DNA of 64,000 nt from Hysterangium stoloniferum (GCA_015178975.1 WHVD01000190.1:62001-126000), one strand, 5' to 3'. Shown: positions 46,952 through 58,806, counted from the stretch's first letter. The notes: a model not told the origin generated them from the letters alone. Numbers and translations are program-made.

Positions 46952-47610
46952 GAGGGTGTTTATAATTACTATAATCTTAGATATTTACTAATAAAAGTCT
47001 TATTTTTACAAAACTCCATCTTTAAATAGTGATATCTATTCTGAAACAATTATATCATCAAAAAACAACCATCAGAAACAATTCTCCATATTACATCCTA
47101 AACAATTCAGAGTCAATTAATAGAACCCATTGTATATAATTTTCTTCCTTTTACATATGCCTACTAATACTTTTATTAGTACTTTGTTTTTTAAAAGTTG
47201 TAATGTAGTTATTTCCATGTAAAATATGTAAAATATTATTGGAAATTTTTCATACCACAGCTGTCTTTATTAAGTAAAACCCCCTATATATTCTGGGTAT
47301 GTTAAATCAAGTAGAAATCTGTTCAGATTGACAGATCCATTCTGAAGTAATATATATGTATTTAAAGGTGCCAATGATATACATATGCATGGAATGGACT
47401 ATCTAAAGGTATCTATTTTTTAAAAGTATTAGTGTTTCAAACTACTAATTTTTTTATTGTCTACTCATATCCAGAAAGATTCTTTAGTTTGTAATGTACA
47501 AGAGAGTTTAAAACTTTTAAAGAGTTTTAAAAACCAAATTATATTTGAATCACATCCCAGATGTTTAAATGACCTTTAGAGTATATTAGAATTTGGTATA
47601 CTTAATAGTT
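46952..47610. other. AT-rich island inside gypsy element 2
   Basis: About 650 bp of very AT-rich sequence with no similarity to the rest of the element that I can see, no CpG and no ORF. Origin unknown. Confidence 0.5.
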
Positions 47611-47823
47611 TTCAGATATCCTCCATGGTGGAAGAGCAGCAGTTGAAAGAGAAGCAGGATGGAAAAGTAAGTGGGCTGAAAATGTTCCATGTACATATAT
47701 CTGATAATGGTAGATAACAGTGGAAAGCCGTTGAGGTGGATAAGGAGGGAGAGGCTGGGCCTTCAAGTCCAAAGGTAAGTGATTGGTACTAGTTCCGGGT
47801 TATGATTAATTTCTGAAACAGAA

Positions 47824-48800
47824 TGTTACAACCGGAATTCCTGCTGGACTCCGGGCACTAACTTATATGTACCCATGCCCTATACGCACCAATTGTCAGT
47901 TTACCAGAATTCCCGCCAGACTCCGTATGTCAGACTTGTCCATGTTCAACTTCATTACATTGTGTTATGACCGGACAATCCTGCCGGACTCCGGGCACTA
48001 ACCCGTACACCCCCATGCGCTACAAGCACTAATCGTCTGTTTATAGGATTTCCCGCCGGACTCTGTTATGTCAAGACTCGTTACGCTCGACCTCATTACG
48101 ATACATATCAGTCACCGGACTTCCCCCGGACTCCGTCTCTGTCTATGTCCGTCCTCGTCCCACGCATCAGTCACTGGTCCCCGCTTAGAATCCTGTCACT
48201 GCTCTAATCGAGCCCCGTTCCCGTTTTAGTCAAATGACCTGTCACGATTTAGGACTCCGCTCCCGCTCCATTTCCCGTTATGGGTTATGCTTTGTCACGA
48301 TTCAGACTCCGCTCTGTTCCGTTCCGTTCCTAACACCAATTTGGTGTTTACTATTCCCATTTCATGTTTTGTTAGTTTTCGTTTCGTTATTACTGGATTT
48401 GGTATGTCATGCATTCCACGGTCTATATAAACTGGCAGATGTTGTACATACAATCCAGTCAGAAAATTAGCTTAGATTCCCCCCAGTAATCTAATAATAT
48501 TTTCCGCTCTAAAACCTTACTCGATTCACATTGCTCACACTAGTTGGAGCCCACAGGCTCCGGCACATCTATCTCTCTCAACCAACTTGACTCACGACCC
48601 ACGACCTCCGACTTACGACCCACGACCCGACTTACGACCTACGACCCACGAACCCTGCCCAGACTCCCCGGGATCCCCGTCCGTCCGTTTGAAATTGGAC
48701 AACACGATCTAGCGAGGGCGCAGCCTATAAGCTGAAGCCAAGTCCTACCGGATATCCCGCGGGTTTCTCCGGAAACCCGGCCTGTGTGTGTATCCTAACA
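47824..48800 (+). mobile_element. LTR A fragment followed by a complete LTR A
   Basis: 47824-47962 is the beginning of an A-type LTR (TGTTACAACCGG). At 47963 a second one starts (TGTTATGACCGG) and runs complete to TATCCTAACA at 48800. The second is CpG-rich and the copy closest to the element-1 LTR. Right of it is integrase sequence of element 2, so the junction is a rearrangement rather than a simple solo-LTR insertion. Confidence 0.75.
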
Positions 48801-51180
48801 CCAAGTATATTCTCTTCGGATTAAACCAAGAGTATTGTTAATGCCATAATGTCCAGAGATTGGATGATCGTGTTTGTACTGAAGTATGCAGAGTCGGAGA
48901 TTGTCAAAATATGGAATGTAATATGTCCATTGAGGTGGATGAAACCTTGAGAGTCTTGTGACCATTGGGGTTGATTGGGATTATTGGGGACTTCTAGGTG
49001 TGGCTTGAGGGCCAGATCAGAAGTGAGTGCAGAAAGGATATCTTAATGTAATCGCTCAATGTCCATAATAATGACACTATGCATAATTGGATAGTAGAGG
49101 GAAGTTGCTGTGTTGTAAAAACCGGTTTCAAGTTATGCAGATTAACAATGGTGTAGTTACTTTCCCCCTCTTTAGGATAGACGTCCCATTGTCAGGTCAT
49201 GACATCTGGTTTTCCACCAAGACATCCAGATTGGAAACAGATAATCATTTTGAAAGCAGAAAGAAATTCAGACCAGTGGGCTTGCTGTCAGGTCAAAGTT
49301 TAGTGGTTGAAAAATATTCCAGATTCTTGTGATTGGTAATGATGTCAATGGGAATTGTGGAACCTTTGAGGTAATGCCACCAATATTTGAAGACTTCAAA
49401 TATTGCCAAAAGTTATCATGAACATTGTAGTTGAGTTTGGAAACTGAAAATGTCTGAGAAAGAAATGCAACTGGATGAATTTCACCATCAGAATCTTGAA
49501 TGGAAAGAATCACAGCAATTGCATAGTCGGAAGCATCGGTTTCCACAATAATTGGAACATCAGGTTTCCAATGAGAAAGAATTGGAGTGGAAGTGAAAGC
49601 ATCTTTTAAAGTCTGGAAAGCAGAACAGCATTTGTCATTAAAAACCCATGTTTGAGATTTATGGGTAAGGTGAGTGAATGGTATTGTAATATCGGAGCAA
49701 TTCCAAATGAAATGACAGTAAAAGTTTGCGAAACCTAAAAATGACTGGATGTCTTTGACTTTTTGTGGTTTGGGCCAATCATGGACAACTTGAACTTTAG
49801 CTTCATCCATATGGAGACCATCAGGTCTGATAATGAAATCTAAATATTCAATAGAATCCATGTTGAAATAGCATTTTTTACCATTGGCAAAAAGACCATT
49901 TTTTCGGAGTCTTCAGAGAACTTTGCAGACCTGCTCATCATGAAGAGCAGGGTCCTCAGAAAATACTAAAATGTCATCCAAATAGACTATAACACATGTA
50001 TGTCAAGCATGTCAGAAAATATATCATTACAAAACATTGAAAAGTGGAAGGGGCATTGGTAAGGCCAAATGGCATAACCAACCATTCAAAGATCCATAGT
50101 GAGTTCAAAAAGCAGTTTTCCATTTGTCACCCTCAGCAATTCAGACCAAATGATAGGCATATTTAAGGTCTATTTTGGTGTAAATCTGAGCTTTCTGTGA
50201 GATATTGAGTAAGTCAGAAATGAGCAGAAGTGGGTACTTATCTTTCTGTGTTATGGAATTTAAACCTTGGAAATTGACACAAAGTCAAAGGGATCCATCC
50301 TTTTTTTTGACAAAAAGGATGGGCACTCCATATGGAGACTTTGAGGGATGTATAAAACCTATTGACAGATGTTCATCCAAGAACTCCTGAATAGATGAAG
50401 GTTCTGATTGGGATAATGGGTAAATAGGTCCTAATGGAGGGTTTGAACCAGGCTCAATATCAATTAAGTCATAAGGCCTATGTGGTGCAAGCCAGTCAGC
50501 TTTTTGCTTACTGAAAATATCCACAAAATCATGGTATTTTTCAGGAACTCCTTCCAGGTTGGCTTTCAGCTTGAATAATTCTGGAGTTGCAAAACATCCA
50601 GATACTTCATCAACTTTTAAGCTAATCAAAAAACACTGCAATCCATCCAGTTCAGTCATCCTAACAAATGCCAAAGCATTGATGAGAGAGATTTTTGGAG
50701 GTTCGGAGGTTTCAGTGAAAGCCAGAGGTGCCATAGAGACCAAAGAGGCTCTGGCCATAATAGACACTGCAGGAGGAATGGAAGTGTCAGGAGTCTGGAA
50801 ATTAATACTGCCCAATACCCAGTCAATCAATGGATTATATCAGGTGAGCCAGTTGTATCCAAGAATGACCAAACAGCTAGAGGTCCAACTGTGTTATGAA
50901 AAAAGTAATTGTCTGGGATGTTCCACATGGGAATCAGATAGACATGTTGCAGGCTTGAGTAATTGCCATATTGCTAGTGCTGTCAAACAGACACAAGGAG
51001 ATTGTAGGAACAGAATGGAGTTTCAGATTATGTTTTGTGGCAAAAGTGGTATCTACAAAACAGTGTGGAGCCAGAATCTATCAGAGCTTGGAACACTCAA
51101 TTTCCAAGAAGGTCAGAAACAAGTTTTACAAATAATGAGTTGGGATTAAAGAGAGTGGACATGTTGAGATGGATATCTTG
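48801..51180 (-). pseudogene. Gypsy element 2 pol remnant
   Basis: Minus strand: part of the integrase N-terminus (48801-49100), RNase H and RT (49268-49861: DAFTSTPILSHWKPDVPIIV, VKDIQSFLGFANFY), the start of RT (50285-50830: NPPLGPIYPLSQSEPSSIQE, VPILFVKKKDGSL) and the protease region to about 51180. Many stops and frame changes. Lower identity to element 1 than expected for one subfamily. Confidence 0.85.
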
Positions 51181-51185
51181 GAAAC

Positions 51186-52449
51186 ATGGAGAGAGTCAAT
51201 GCAACCCTCTGTCTGTGAAGATTCCAGAGGGTTGCTTGCTCTTTTTTCAACTCTGTGGCAGGTTTTTCCTTGGATATTGTAGTCATGGTGGAAGTTGCCA
51301 TGTGAGCCTTGGAAGAGTTTGACTTAACAGTACAATCAGAAACCTTGTGTCTGCCTTTTCTGCAAAAAAGACAGAGGTCATTATCCATGCACCATTGTTT
51401 CTCCTTCAGGGTGAGTTTACCATTGGAGCCCAACAAGTGGGAAATGTCAGGTTTATCGGAAGTTGACTGTTTTTCCTTATTGGGTTTCTTGTCTTTTTTC
51501 CAATTGGAATTCGATTTGCCAATATTAGTGCCAGTGTTGCTGGTATTATTGCCTGAATTATTGCCAGAAGACTTGCTAGTCGACACCTTGTTGCTTTGAG
51601 AATGTTCTGTCAGATTCTCTTGGGAAACCTCAGCTTTTCATTCCCAATAATGGGCATCGGATGTCTGAGCTTTAATCCTCATGAGTTGGAGAGTTTTCAG
51701 CTTTCCAACTTTGCAGATCTTGTCTTTAAGGTGTGACGGAAGTCCCATATAGAAATGATGCCTGAGGGTGGAATTGTCCCATCCATAACATGTGGTGAGA
51801 ATCTTGAACTTGACAAGATAATTGGAAACTCATTGATTGTCCTTCATCTTAAGTGTCATTAATTCATTTTCTGCTTAGCTGGATTGGTCATAAGGTCCAA
51901 AATTGGTTTCCAGTTCTTCCACAAATGTGTTCCAGTTGTTGAGCCATATGGGTGTCTTGTCAAATATTCTGAATCGTCTGGGTTCAAACCAATCCTGAGC
52001 AGTATCCTTGAGATAAGAGAGCACAAAATTGACTTTTTGACTGTCACATTTAAAGCAGTGGGTCAATCACGGAAACTGAAACAGCATTGGAGAAGGAAAT
52101 TCTTCAATTTTTTCAGATCTTTGCTGGTAAATGGTTTGGGTTCTTTGACTCTGATGCAGGATGATTCTTTGCTTTCCCCAGCAGATTTCAAAATAGTCAG
52201 TGAATTTCACAATGGAGTTAACAAACATCATTTCAGTCAGTTCATCGGGAAATTTCTTTTTCGATTTGTTGTTCTTCTGCTTCATTGTCGGAGATGTTGG
52301 GAGTGTCGGGATCCTTTGCTATCTCAGTAACTTCTTCAATGGAAGCTGATGCTGTCGGCTGAGTTGGGGTTTCAGGTTGGGTGGTATAAAGTTGCAACAG
52401 GAATTGAAGTTGAGATGGTCCTTTGGCAGCTTTGTGTTTGGGACCCATG
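51186..52449 (-). pseudogene. Gypsy element 2 gag remnant
   Basis: Starts MGPKHKAAKGPSQLQFLLQL at 52448. The middle keeps WLNNWNTFVEELETNFGPYD and the 3' part has the knuckle DLCLFCRKGRHKVSDC (C-x2-C-x4-H-x4-C). Several stops. Confidence 0.85.
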
Positions 52450-52482
52450 ATGAGTGAGTCGCAGAGTTGTGATCTGATATAC

Positions 52483-53077
52483 TGTTAAGTGCCATGTCAG
52501 AACTTATTCTGGAACTATCAGAAAGTCACTGGTAACTCGGAAACTATCAGATATGGCCAGGACATTGGCTTCAGCTTATGTGCTGCACCTCTATGCAAAT
52601 GCTCGGGAGTCCTTAATTTCAAAGATGGGACTTATGCTGGAAGATATGGATATTCAGAGTTCCAAAGAGTTCTGAATATTGAGCATACAGAAAGACAGAA
52701 AAGGGAATAAGAAACTAAGTTGATATCAGATCTAAAGTAAAGTACAATTCACAGAAACTAATATAAGTTTTCTTGTTATTGTACTACAAACTAAGACCAC
52801 AATAAGATTGAAATGGGAGTATTCCAAAACAGGAATACAATAAGATGGACTAGGGAAGATTATTCCAAAATGGGAATACTATAAACAAACAAGTGAATAC
52901 TTGTTAGCAGACAAGTTACCAAATGTGGAACAGGGGAAGATACAGAAGGTGCAGGAACTATAATGTTCCATAGTCAGAGGTCAGGGTCAGATGTTGAGGA
53001 GGAAGTCGGATCGGGGCGTAAAGTCAGATGTGTCAGATAATAATGGATATTGAAGTATCCAGGAACAGGTCATAACA
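52483..53077 (-). repeat. 5' LTR of gypsy element 2
   Basis: TGTTAAGTGCC...GGTCATAACA, 595 bp, next to TSD AGGAC on its right. Very similar to the 3' LTR apart from the 29-bp duplication there. Confidence 0.88.
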
Positions 53078-53290
53078 AGGACCTATGGAAACCATGAGCT
53101 TTAACAAGAAATGTTATTTTATTATCATTGTTGACAATTTCTCCCATGCTGTATGAGTCAAAACATTAACAAGCAAGCTGGAGACAGTGCGAAAAATACA
53201 AGAATACTGTTCATAACCCACCATGTAGCCCATTTTCAAACATGAGTCCCATTTCTGTCATTGTTGCTTTGGGATTGCCACACTAACCGG
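53078..53290 (+). pseudogene. Copia integrase core remnant
   Basis: Continues the copia reading after gypsy element 2: GPMETMSFNKKCYFIIIVDN then FSHAV, stop, VKTLTSKLETVRKIQEY, the first part of a copia integrase core. Confidence 0.75.
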
Positions 53291-53309
53291 ACTTCCAAAT
53301 ATTCGCAGG

Positions 53310-53715
53310 TGCGACAAATCCGGTTTCTCTCCTGTAGTGCGTTCGAGTGGTATGTGTCCATTATTTGCTCGTGTTGGACTACTTACTGTTCCTTGGGTAT
53401 GCCATTGTTCTCACTGCAATTGACTATAAAAATTTAGGAAGTTTTGACGCATATAACAAGGATTGGGGCTCATAACCTAATAGCAACTGGGTGCTATGAA
53501 TATACATGAAAGTGTTACTGTGAAATGGAAAGATAATTTGGGCACTTACTCTGGGCGTTAAAAGTTCGCTGAGAGATTTTCTGAACTACACTACAAGTAT
53601 ATAATAGTACATTCGAGAGGAGACGGAATATGAATGACCCTCATTAGGTCTTTGCGAGACATACTGTCTCACCTTGTTCATACAAGTGCTTACTTTTTCA
53701 AAACTCGTTTCCTAA
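53310..53715 (+). repeat. Dispersed repeat, segments B then A (copy 2)
   Basis: B at about 53320-53392 (TTTCTCTCCTGTAGTGCGTT...) and A at about 53490-53705 (GTGCTATGAATATACATGAA...). Same orientation as, but permuted from, 28815-29240. CpGs retained. Confidence 0.75.
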
Positions 53716-54302
53716 TAGTAGTTTATGGGAAAATTGGGAACCAAAAGAAAGGGGACTCGCACCCCAAAAGGCTTACATCAATCAAATTGCACTGCAGTTG
53801 AATTTCATAAGACAAGTCATTTCATTTATCCCCCAAATTTACTACACATTAGGTACCTGACGGGTGGGAATCGCTTCTAGTATAGCATACGTAGCTGTGA
53901 GGTGAGAATGCTATGACGGTGCCAGTCTCTTTTGACTCAGTTGCACATTCTTGTTGTCTTACTGTGGACAGACTACGCTTTTGTCACCTTTAATTACTTA
54001 ATCGATTGATAAAACATCCATGGGAATAAATTATTTAAAAGAAGACAATGGATACCACCTCCTTCTGAGGTGATTGAATTTTTTGGCTGATATTCTGATA
54101 TGGTATAGGTGAATGATTTACTCCGTGTAAATTAGAGCGATACTCAATCGTTATCACTTAAAAGGATGTCTGGGTGATTATGTCTCACGTTGAAGTACTT
54201 TTGCTCTCTTGCTCACTGGCAACCACTTAATTTGCGGGCGTCAATCCATTCATTGTTCATTCCCTTTGTTCGACCGATTTTGACTCCGGACCTCCTTCCG
54301 CG
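53716..54302. other. Upstream region of the FunK1 gene
   Basis: No gene or repeat recognised; promoter of the kinase expected here. Confidence 0.4.
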
Positions 54303-56649
54303 ATGATTATCACGCCACTTGCAATTGGAAATGACTTGATCAGTCCATCTTCATCTGTATCATCATACTACCCATTTCTGGAGCGTCCACTTGAACGGTC
54401 CTCCTCAGTTGACATGTGTATTCTAGACCAGTGTAACCATCATCCTGCCTATGGTAGGGTCAAGCTTATCTACAGGTAGTTGCCTTGGGCGTTGACATTG
54501 GATGCTGTAGGTGAACACCATGATAATCCTGCCGCGGTGCCACCGCGAGTGTCGAGTACGTCAGAGGCAGCCAAACCAGGTCCGTCGAGGAATCGAAAGT
54601 ATCTTCGAGAGGCTATGAAAGGAAAATGGCAGTTGGACCGTTACTTTTTTGAGAAGCATTTTCCTCTTAAACCTGATGTTCGGGCGCATGCGAAAGATAT
54701 TATAGCTTCACATTACAGCCAAAAAACAAAGAAATGGATGCGTCTAGGCAATAAAAATATCTCATCCCCTCGATTTCTCTCTGTGGTTCACAGCTTATTG
54801 AACACTATTTTGCGTCGGTTCCAGATACCTGCCCATCAGCGTATATTTCTCAAGCCACACCATAAAACCATGAAGGTTTCACGAAGCCCGTTACCTTCAC
54901 CGGATCTTCTTCTTGCCGGATCTGGAAATGTCCTTCATGCTAATTCTCTCGAACGTCCTGTAGCGGAATACTCATCAGGAATTGCACCTCTACAAGTCAT
55001 GCTTGAATCGGAGTACAAACACACAAAGTGTCATCTTTTAGCCGTTCATGCTAATGAAATATATCAAGAACAAGACAATCGACGGTATATCTATGGCTTA
55101 ATTTTGACCGAACAATTTCTTCGCGTTTTCAGGTTTGATGCAAGCGGTTGTGTCTTGTCGTCGCCCCTAGATTATCACGCCAAGCCTGCTGAATTCTGCT
55201 CTGTCATCGCTGGTGTGGCTACTCTGGACGAAGTCAGAGCTGGCTTTGACACGTCTTTGATACTTGATGAGGAAGGACAGCCTCTTATTTGGACTACTGA
55301 ACGCGTCGATGGTGGGCCCCCGCAGCCGGTATCCTATAGAATTGAATCACGGCTGTTTAAAGCTTCAAGATTTATCGGTCGTGCCACAAACTGTTGGTTA
55401 GTAGAGTGCACAGGCGAGACATACGTGATTAAGGACGCATGGGTGGCACCGTGCGAAACCCACGGCGAGATGGAAGGCAACCTCATTGATTATGCTAATA
55501 AGAAAGGCGTTGTACGGGGACTTGTACGTATACACCATCAAGAAATAAGGACTGTTCCAGGACGTAGGGCTGATACAGTCGTCAAAAACCGCCGTATACG
55601 AACCGATACTCTTACTGAAACAATGGACATTGTTCGGGACCGAGTACACACGCGCCTCGTGATGCACACATATGGGAAACCGGTATTCGAGTTCTCCAGT
55701 CGCTCGGAACTCCTCTATGCAATGCACGATGCCGTTGAAGGTAAGATGTTCAATTTCATCCGATGACGTTACTGTTGTTTACTTTTATTAGCACATCGCA
55801 ATCTATACGAAACAGCAAAAATTATGCATAGGGATGTTAGTCTTAATAACATCCTTATTAACAAAGATCCTCAACCAGAGGTGGGCGACCATGGTATATT
55901 GATAGATCTAGACTTCGCCACACGTTTGGAGAAACTACCGCGAGGTCCTGTCAACGTAGTATGTTATGATCTTTATTGATGAGTTATTTCGTTGACCCTT
56001 ATTACTCCAGGGCACTCATCGATATATATCCTATCGCGTTCTTGCAAGCAAAGGAAGGCATACTTTCTTTGACGATCTTGAGTCGTTTTATTACGTCTTT
56101 TGCTGGTTGGTGTGTACATATACCGGTCCCGGTGACATTCCTCGTTCGCACCTGGCAAAGACTCCTAAAGCCTTAGTAAAGCTCGATGCCAAGGATAACG
56201 GTAATGCTAAATTGGAGCATTTAATGAAGCCATTCGACCTTCCTGTTCAACCTTGGTTCGGGGATGTCTTTCGGGATATGATGAAACAGTTACATGGTTT
56301 GCTTCGACGACGGATAGTAGAAAGTGGTTTTAAACCGAACTCGGGGCGTGATTACAAGGAATATATCGGGTATATAGAGGAGGCTATTGGAAAGCTGGGA
56401 CTGGAAGGACATCCTGCTGTCGCGACTCAGGCCACATCAGGGTTGGTGTCCGGTCAACACACAATTGCCGCCGGTGTCTCCAAGCGGAAACTGGTGGAGC
56501 TCGAACATCCAGTCGCGGAACATGCCCAACCAAAGCATAAACGTGCCAAAGGTGTACCTGCTCTGGATATTATCGAACAACCTCGCAGAAGCGCGAGACT
56601 CGCGAGACATGTTAAAGCCATTACTGATCAAGAGCGCCGAAAGCGGTAG
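54303..56649 (+). CDS. FunK1-type protein kinase
   Basis: Four exons (54303-54453, 54511-55740, 55792-55958, 56011-56649) with phase-correct 51-57 bp introns give about 728 residues. The middle has FLRVFRFDASGCVLSSPLDY, typical of the FunK1 N-lobe region. Catalytic loop: IMHRDVSLNNIL (HRD, with N). The metal-binding motif is DLDFA rather than DFG. It is followed by GTHRYISYRVLASK and HTFFDDLESFYYVFCWL, both characteristic of the family. The C-terminal tail is basic (KHKRAKG, RRSARLARHVK) and probably nuclear. The ATG exon is inferred from the splice phase; the kinase body is certain. FunK1 kinases are expanded in mushrooms and their substrates are unknown. Confidence 0.9.
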
Positions 56650-57141
56650 ATATTTATTGTATGGAATACCCGTTGGACTATATCAATATCCCTTAGCTTG
56701 TCAAGTCATACAGTTGTATATATGATGGGTATGGGTAGAATACAGGATGAATTTGAAAAAAAATCTTTTTGATACAAGATTGTGGGTATTGTAGTTGGAG
56801 TCCTGAACATAAAACTCGGAAGTACCCGCTTTGAGTATGTGGAAAAGTCTATAATCCTCTATTCCCAAGACTCCTGTCCGAGTCATCAAACCAGCTGGGG
56901 TACAACTCATGATATAAGCTTGACTCAAACGGATCATCGGTAGGAATATCTATTTTGCTCTCTACAAGTTGCCACCCTCGACTGGTCGTTGAAGTTATTT
57001 TAGAATCTTGTGATCAAAACGCGATCTAGTCTCCGAGGCTGTAGTCCAACAGGTTGACTATTAATCTTGATCATTGAGATACTATGAGGCATGGCAAACG
57101 ACGAGTGGAGCTGTGAACTAGGAAAGGCGGGAATCAAAATC
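56650..57141. other. Intergenic, no gene seen
   Basis: 3' flank of FunK1 and of the convergent membrane-protein gene. Confidence 0.5.
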
Positions 57142-57514
57142 TCATTCCGATTCCGAACGTTCCTCGTAATCAGGATCTTGGGAGAGGTAAAATGGATTGG
57201 TGAGCTCTACAGGAATGAAACCCCATTGAGGGGGTTTGATAGAGAGTGGGGTGGGTGATTCATTGAGTTTCTTTCTTGAAATGTAAGTGGGTGAAAAGCT
57301 GATAGTTTCGCTCGCAGCGAGGGGCATCAGAGGTCGAACCTTTTAAAATCCTTTTAAACACGCCGATGCAACTGACATTCGTTTAAACTTACGTTGAACA
57401 ATGGTTAAGTCCGAATGTCCTGTAGAAGTCGACTAATTATTCGCGTGGTTGAAACATAGACGCTTGTTCTTCATCTCTCGGGGGAGACTTCAATGCGATA
57501 AACATAGGTGACAC

Positions 57515-58806
57515 AAACGGCTCATGCAACCAAACCACCATCATCCACCACCTCGCCTCTACGTCCAGCCCCAAGACCGAACGGATTTTTCCTTATTTCG
57601 CCCCCCCACATGCACACCGCCCTGCATGGGGTGACCGCCTTTCAAAGAACATCCTGAGTCCTCCCTTTAGCCCTGAAGAGCGCACTCACTTCATCGAGCA
57701 ACTCCGCCTCACCATCCACACTGCCAACCAGGACCCTTCTGCCATCATCATCTACACTGATGGCTCCCGCCGCAAAGCTCATGGGAACCACCGACGCACA
57801 GGTGCCGGCTACTCTATCCACCACCTTGGCACCTCCATCCGCCATGGGCGCTTCGGCCTAGGCAAACGTGCAGGGATTTTCGACGCCGAAATGTTTGCCC
57901 TGGCTAGTGCCAGCGCCGTTCTACCGAAAATCATGGCTGATTTTCCTGAAGCTAAGCACCTTCTCGTCTTCTCTGACAATCAGGCTGCACTCAGATCCAT
58001 TGATGACCTCTCAGACCACCCCAGCCAGTGTGCCTCCATAATTTTCCGCAAACACATTGATGCTTTCCTAGTTGACCCATCCCACCATGTCTCCCTCTCC
58101 TGGATCCCCGGCCACAAGGGATTCCAAGGCAATGAAGAGGCCGACTTCCTCGCAAAAGAAGCTGTTACCCGCCCCCCCCATCATCCACTCCACTATCTCC
58201 TGGGCCCTGGAACGTGCCAAGTCCCGCTCCCTAAAACTTTGGCGACAAGACTGGCTCCGCCTTCCTCACACCAACCAAGCTGCCGTCGCGCTCCACAAAC
58301 CCCCTGCTGTGAAACTCTCAAAGTTCCACAAGGAATATGGTGGTCCCCGCCACGTCCACACACGCGTCATCCAGGCCATCTTGGGCCACGGCTTCTTCGG
58401 CGCCTACTACCAACGTTTCCTTCCCGACCTCCCCACCTCCTGTCCCTGTGGCACAGAAGACATCCAGTCCCGCCTCCACATCATTTCCGAGTGCCCCCTT
58501 CATGAGGAGCACCGACACACCCTCCGCACTGCTTCTCAAGACTTATCACTCCCCATTATCCTCGGCACCTACAAAGGCCTTGAAGCCCTAGCTGAGTTCA
58601 TTGACGCCTCTGATGCTTTCCGGAAAGCATAACTGGCCCACCATCCCTGCTCTTCCCCGCCCTTCATTCGACCCTCTCGCCCATACCAACCAGCTACATA
58701 CACATCTTGCCGCCCCCACCTACCATTAGGGTACTTTTCTCCCAACCGCTATGTATCTTAGTTATGCGACGCGGTATATAAATGTATTAAAAAAAAAAAA
58801 AAAAAA
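57515..58806 (+). mobile_element. 5'-truncated LINE, TSD ATAGGTGACAC
   Basis: 1.29 kb ending in a poly-A run (from 58785). Flanked by 11-bp duplications ATAGGTGACAC (57504-57514, 58807-58817), as made by target-primed reverse transcription. It keeps only the 3' part of ORF2. Confidence 0.92.
57660..58632 (+). pseudogene. LINE RNase H and C-terminal region
   Basis: RNase H motifs: YTDGSRRKAHGNHR-like start, FDAEMFALASASAVLPKIMA, VFSDNQAALRSID and LSWIPGHKGFQGNEEADFLA. After a C run near 58175 the frame shifts to a second reading with GHGFFGAYYQRFLPDLPTSC and the C-terminal Zn motif CPCG...HIISECP, ending at 58632. This is the Tad1-like arrangement of fungal LINEs. The first segment up to about 57890 lacks the reverse transcriptase. 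Confidence 0.88.

Larger units (their letters stand above)
45840..47820 (+). pseudogene. Remnant of the antisense coiled-coil gene in gypsy element 2
   Basis: 45890-46171 reads WELKEAEEVEKCELEQMKTE and EDWRLWEEAEKKQQDAMGG with internal stops, a coiled coil like the one at 13890-14165. After an LTR (46172-46951) and an AT-rich block, 47620-47790 gives a short segment and then VEVDKEGEAGPSSPK, matching exon 2 of the 31734 gene. The cysteine-rich exon is cut off by the LTR at 47824. A TATAAAAA lies at 45798-45805. Confidence 0.6.
45058..53077 (-). mobile_element. Ty3/gypsy element 2, heavily decayed, with antisense gene remnant
   Basis: 8,020 bp flanked by TSD AGGAC (45053-45057, 53078-53082). 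LTR-D copies at 45058-45670 (3') and 52483-53077 (5') share orientation. A purine-rich CAGGGGGGTAC just inside the 3' LTR (minus strand, 45671-45681) is a good polypurine tract. Gag-pol remnants run on the minus strand from 52449 to 48801. The plus-strand coiled-coil gene remnant lies between integrase and 3' LTR. LTRs of family A have inserted at 46172 and 47824-48800. Confidence 0.88.
41210..53290 (+). mobile_element. Decayed Ty1/copia element carrying nested LTR elements
   Basis: Copia pieces are collinear on the plus strand: gag (41210-41880), zinc knuckle to pre-integrase (44140-45057) and integrase core (53078-53290). They are separated by an LTR-element block (about 41990-44133) and the complete gypsy element 2 (45058-53077). 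Joining across the latter restores LAGPMET without a gap. No copia LTRs were confidently identified. Confidence 0.75.

Noticed and set aside
55398-55727. Minus-strand ORF inside the FunK1 gene
   Set aside because: Shadow of the kinase exon.
58337-58591. Third-frame ORF in the LINE
   Set aside because: Overlaps the reading with the C-terminal zinc motif and has no LINE features itself.
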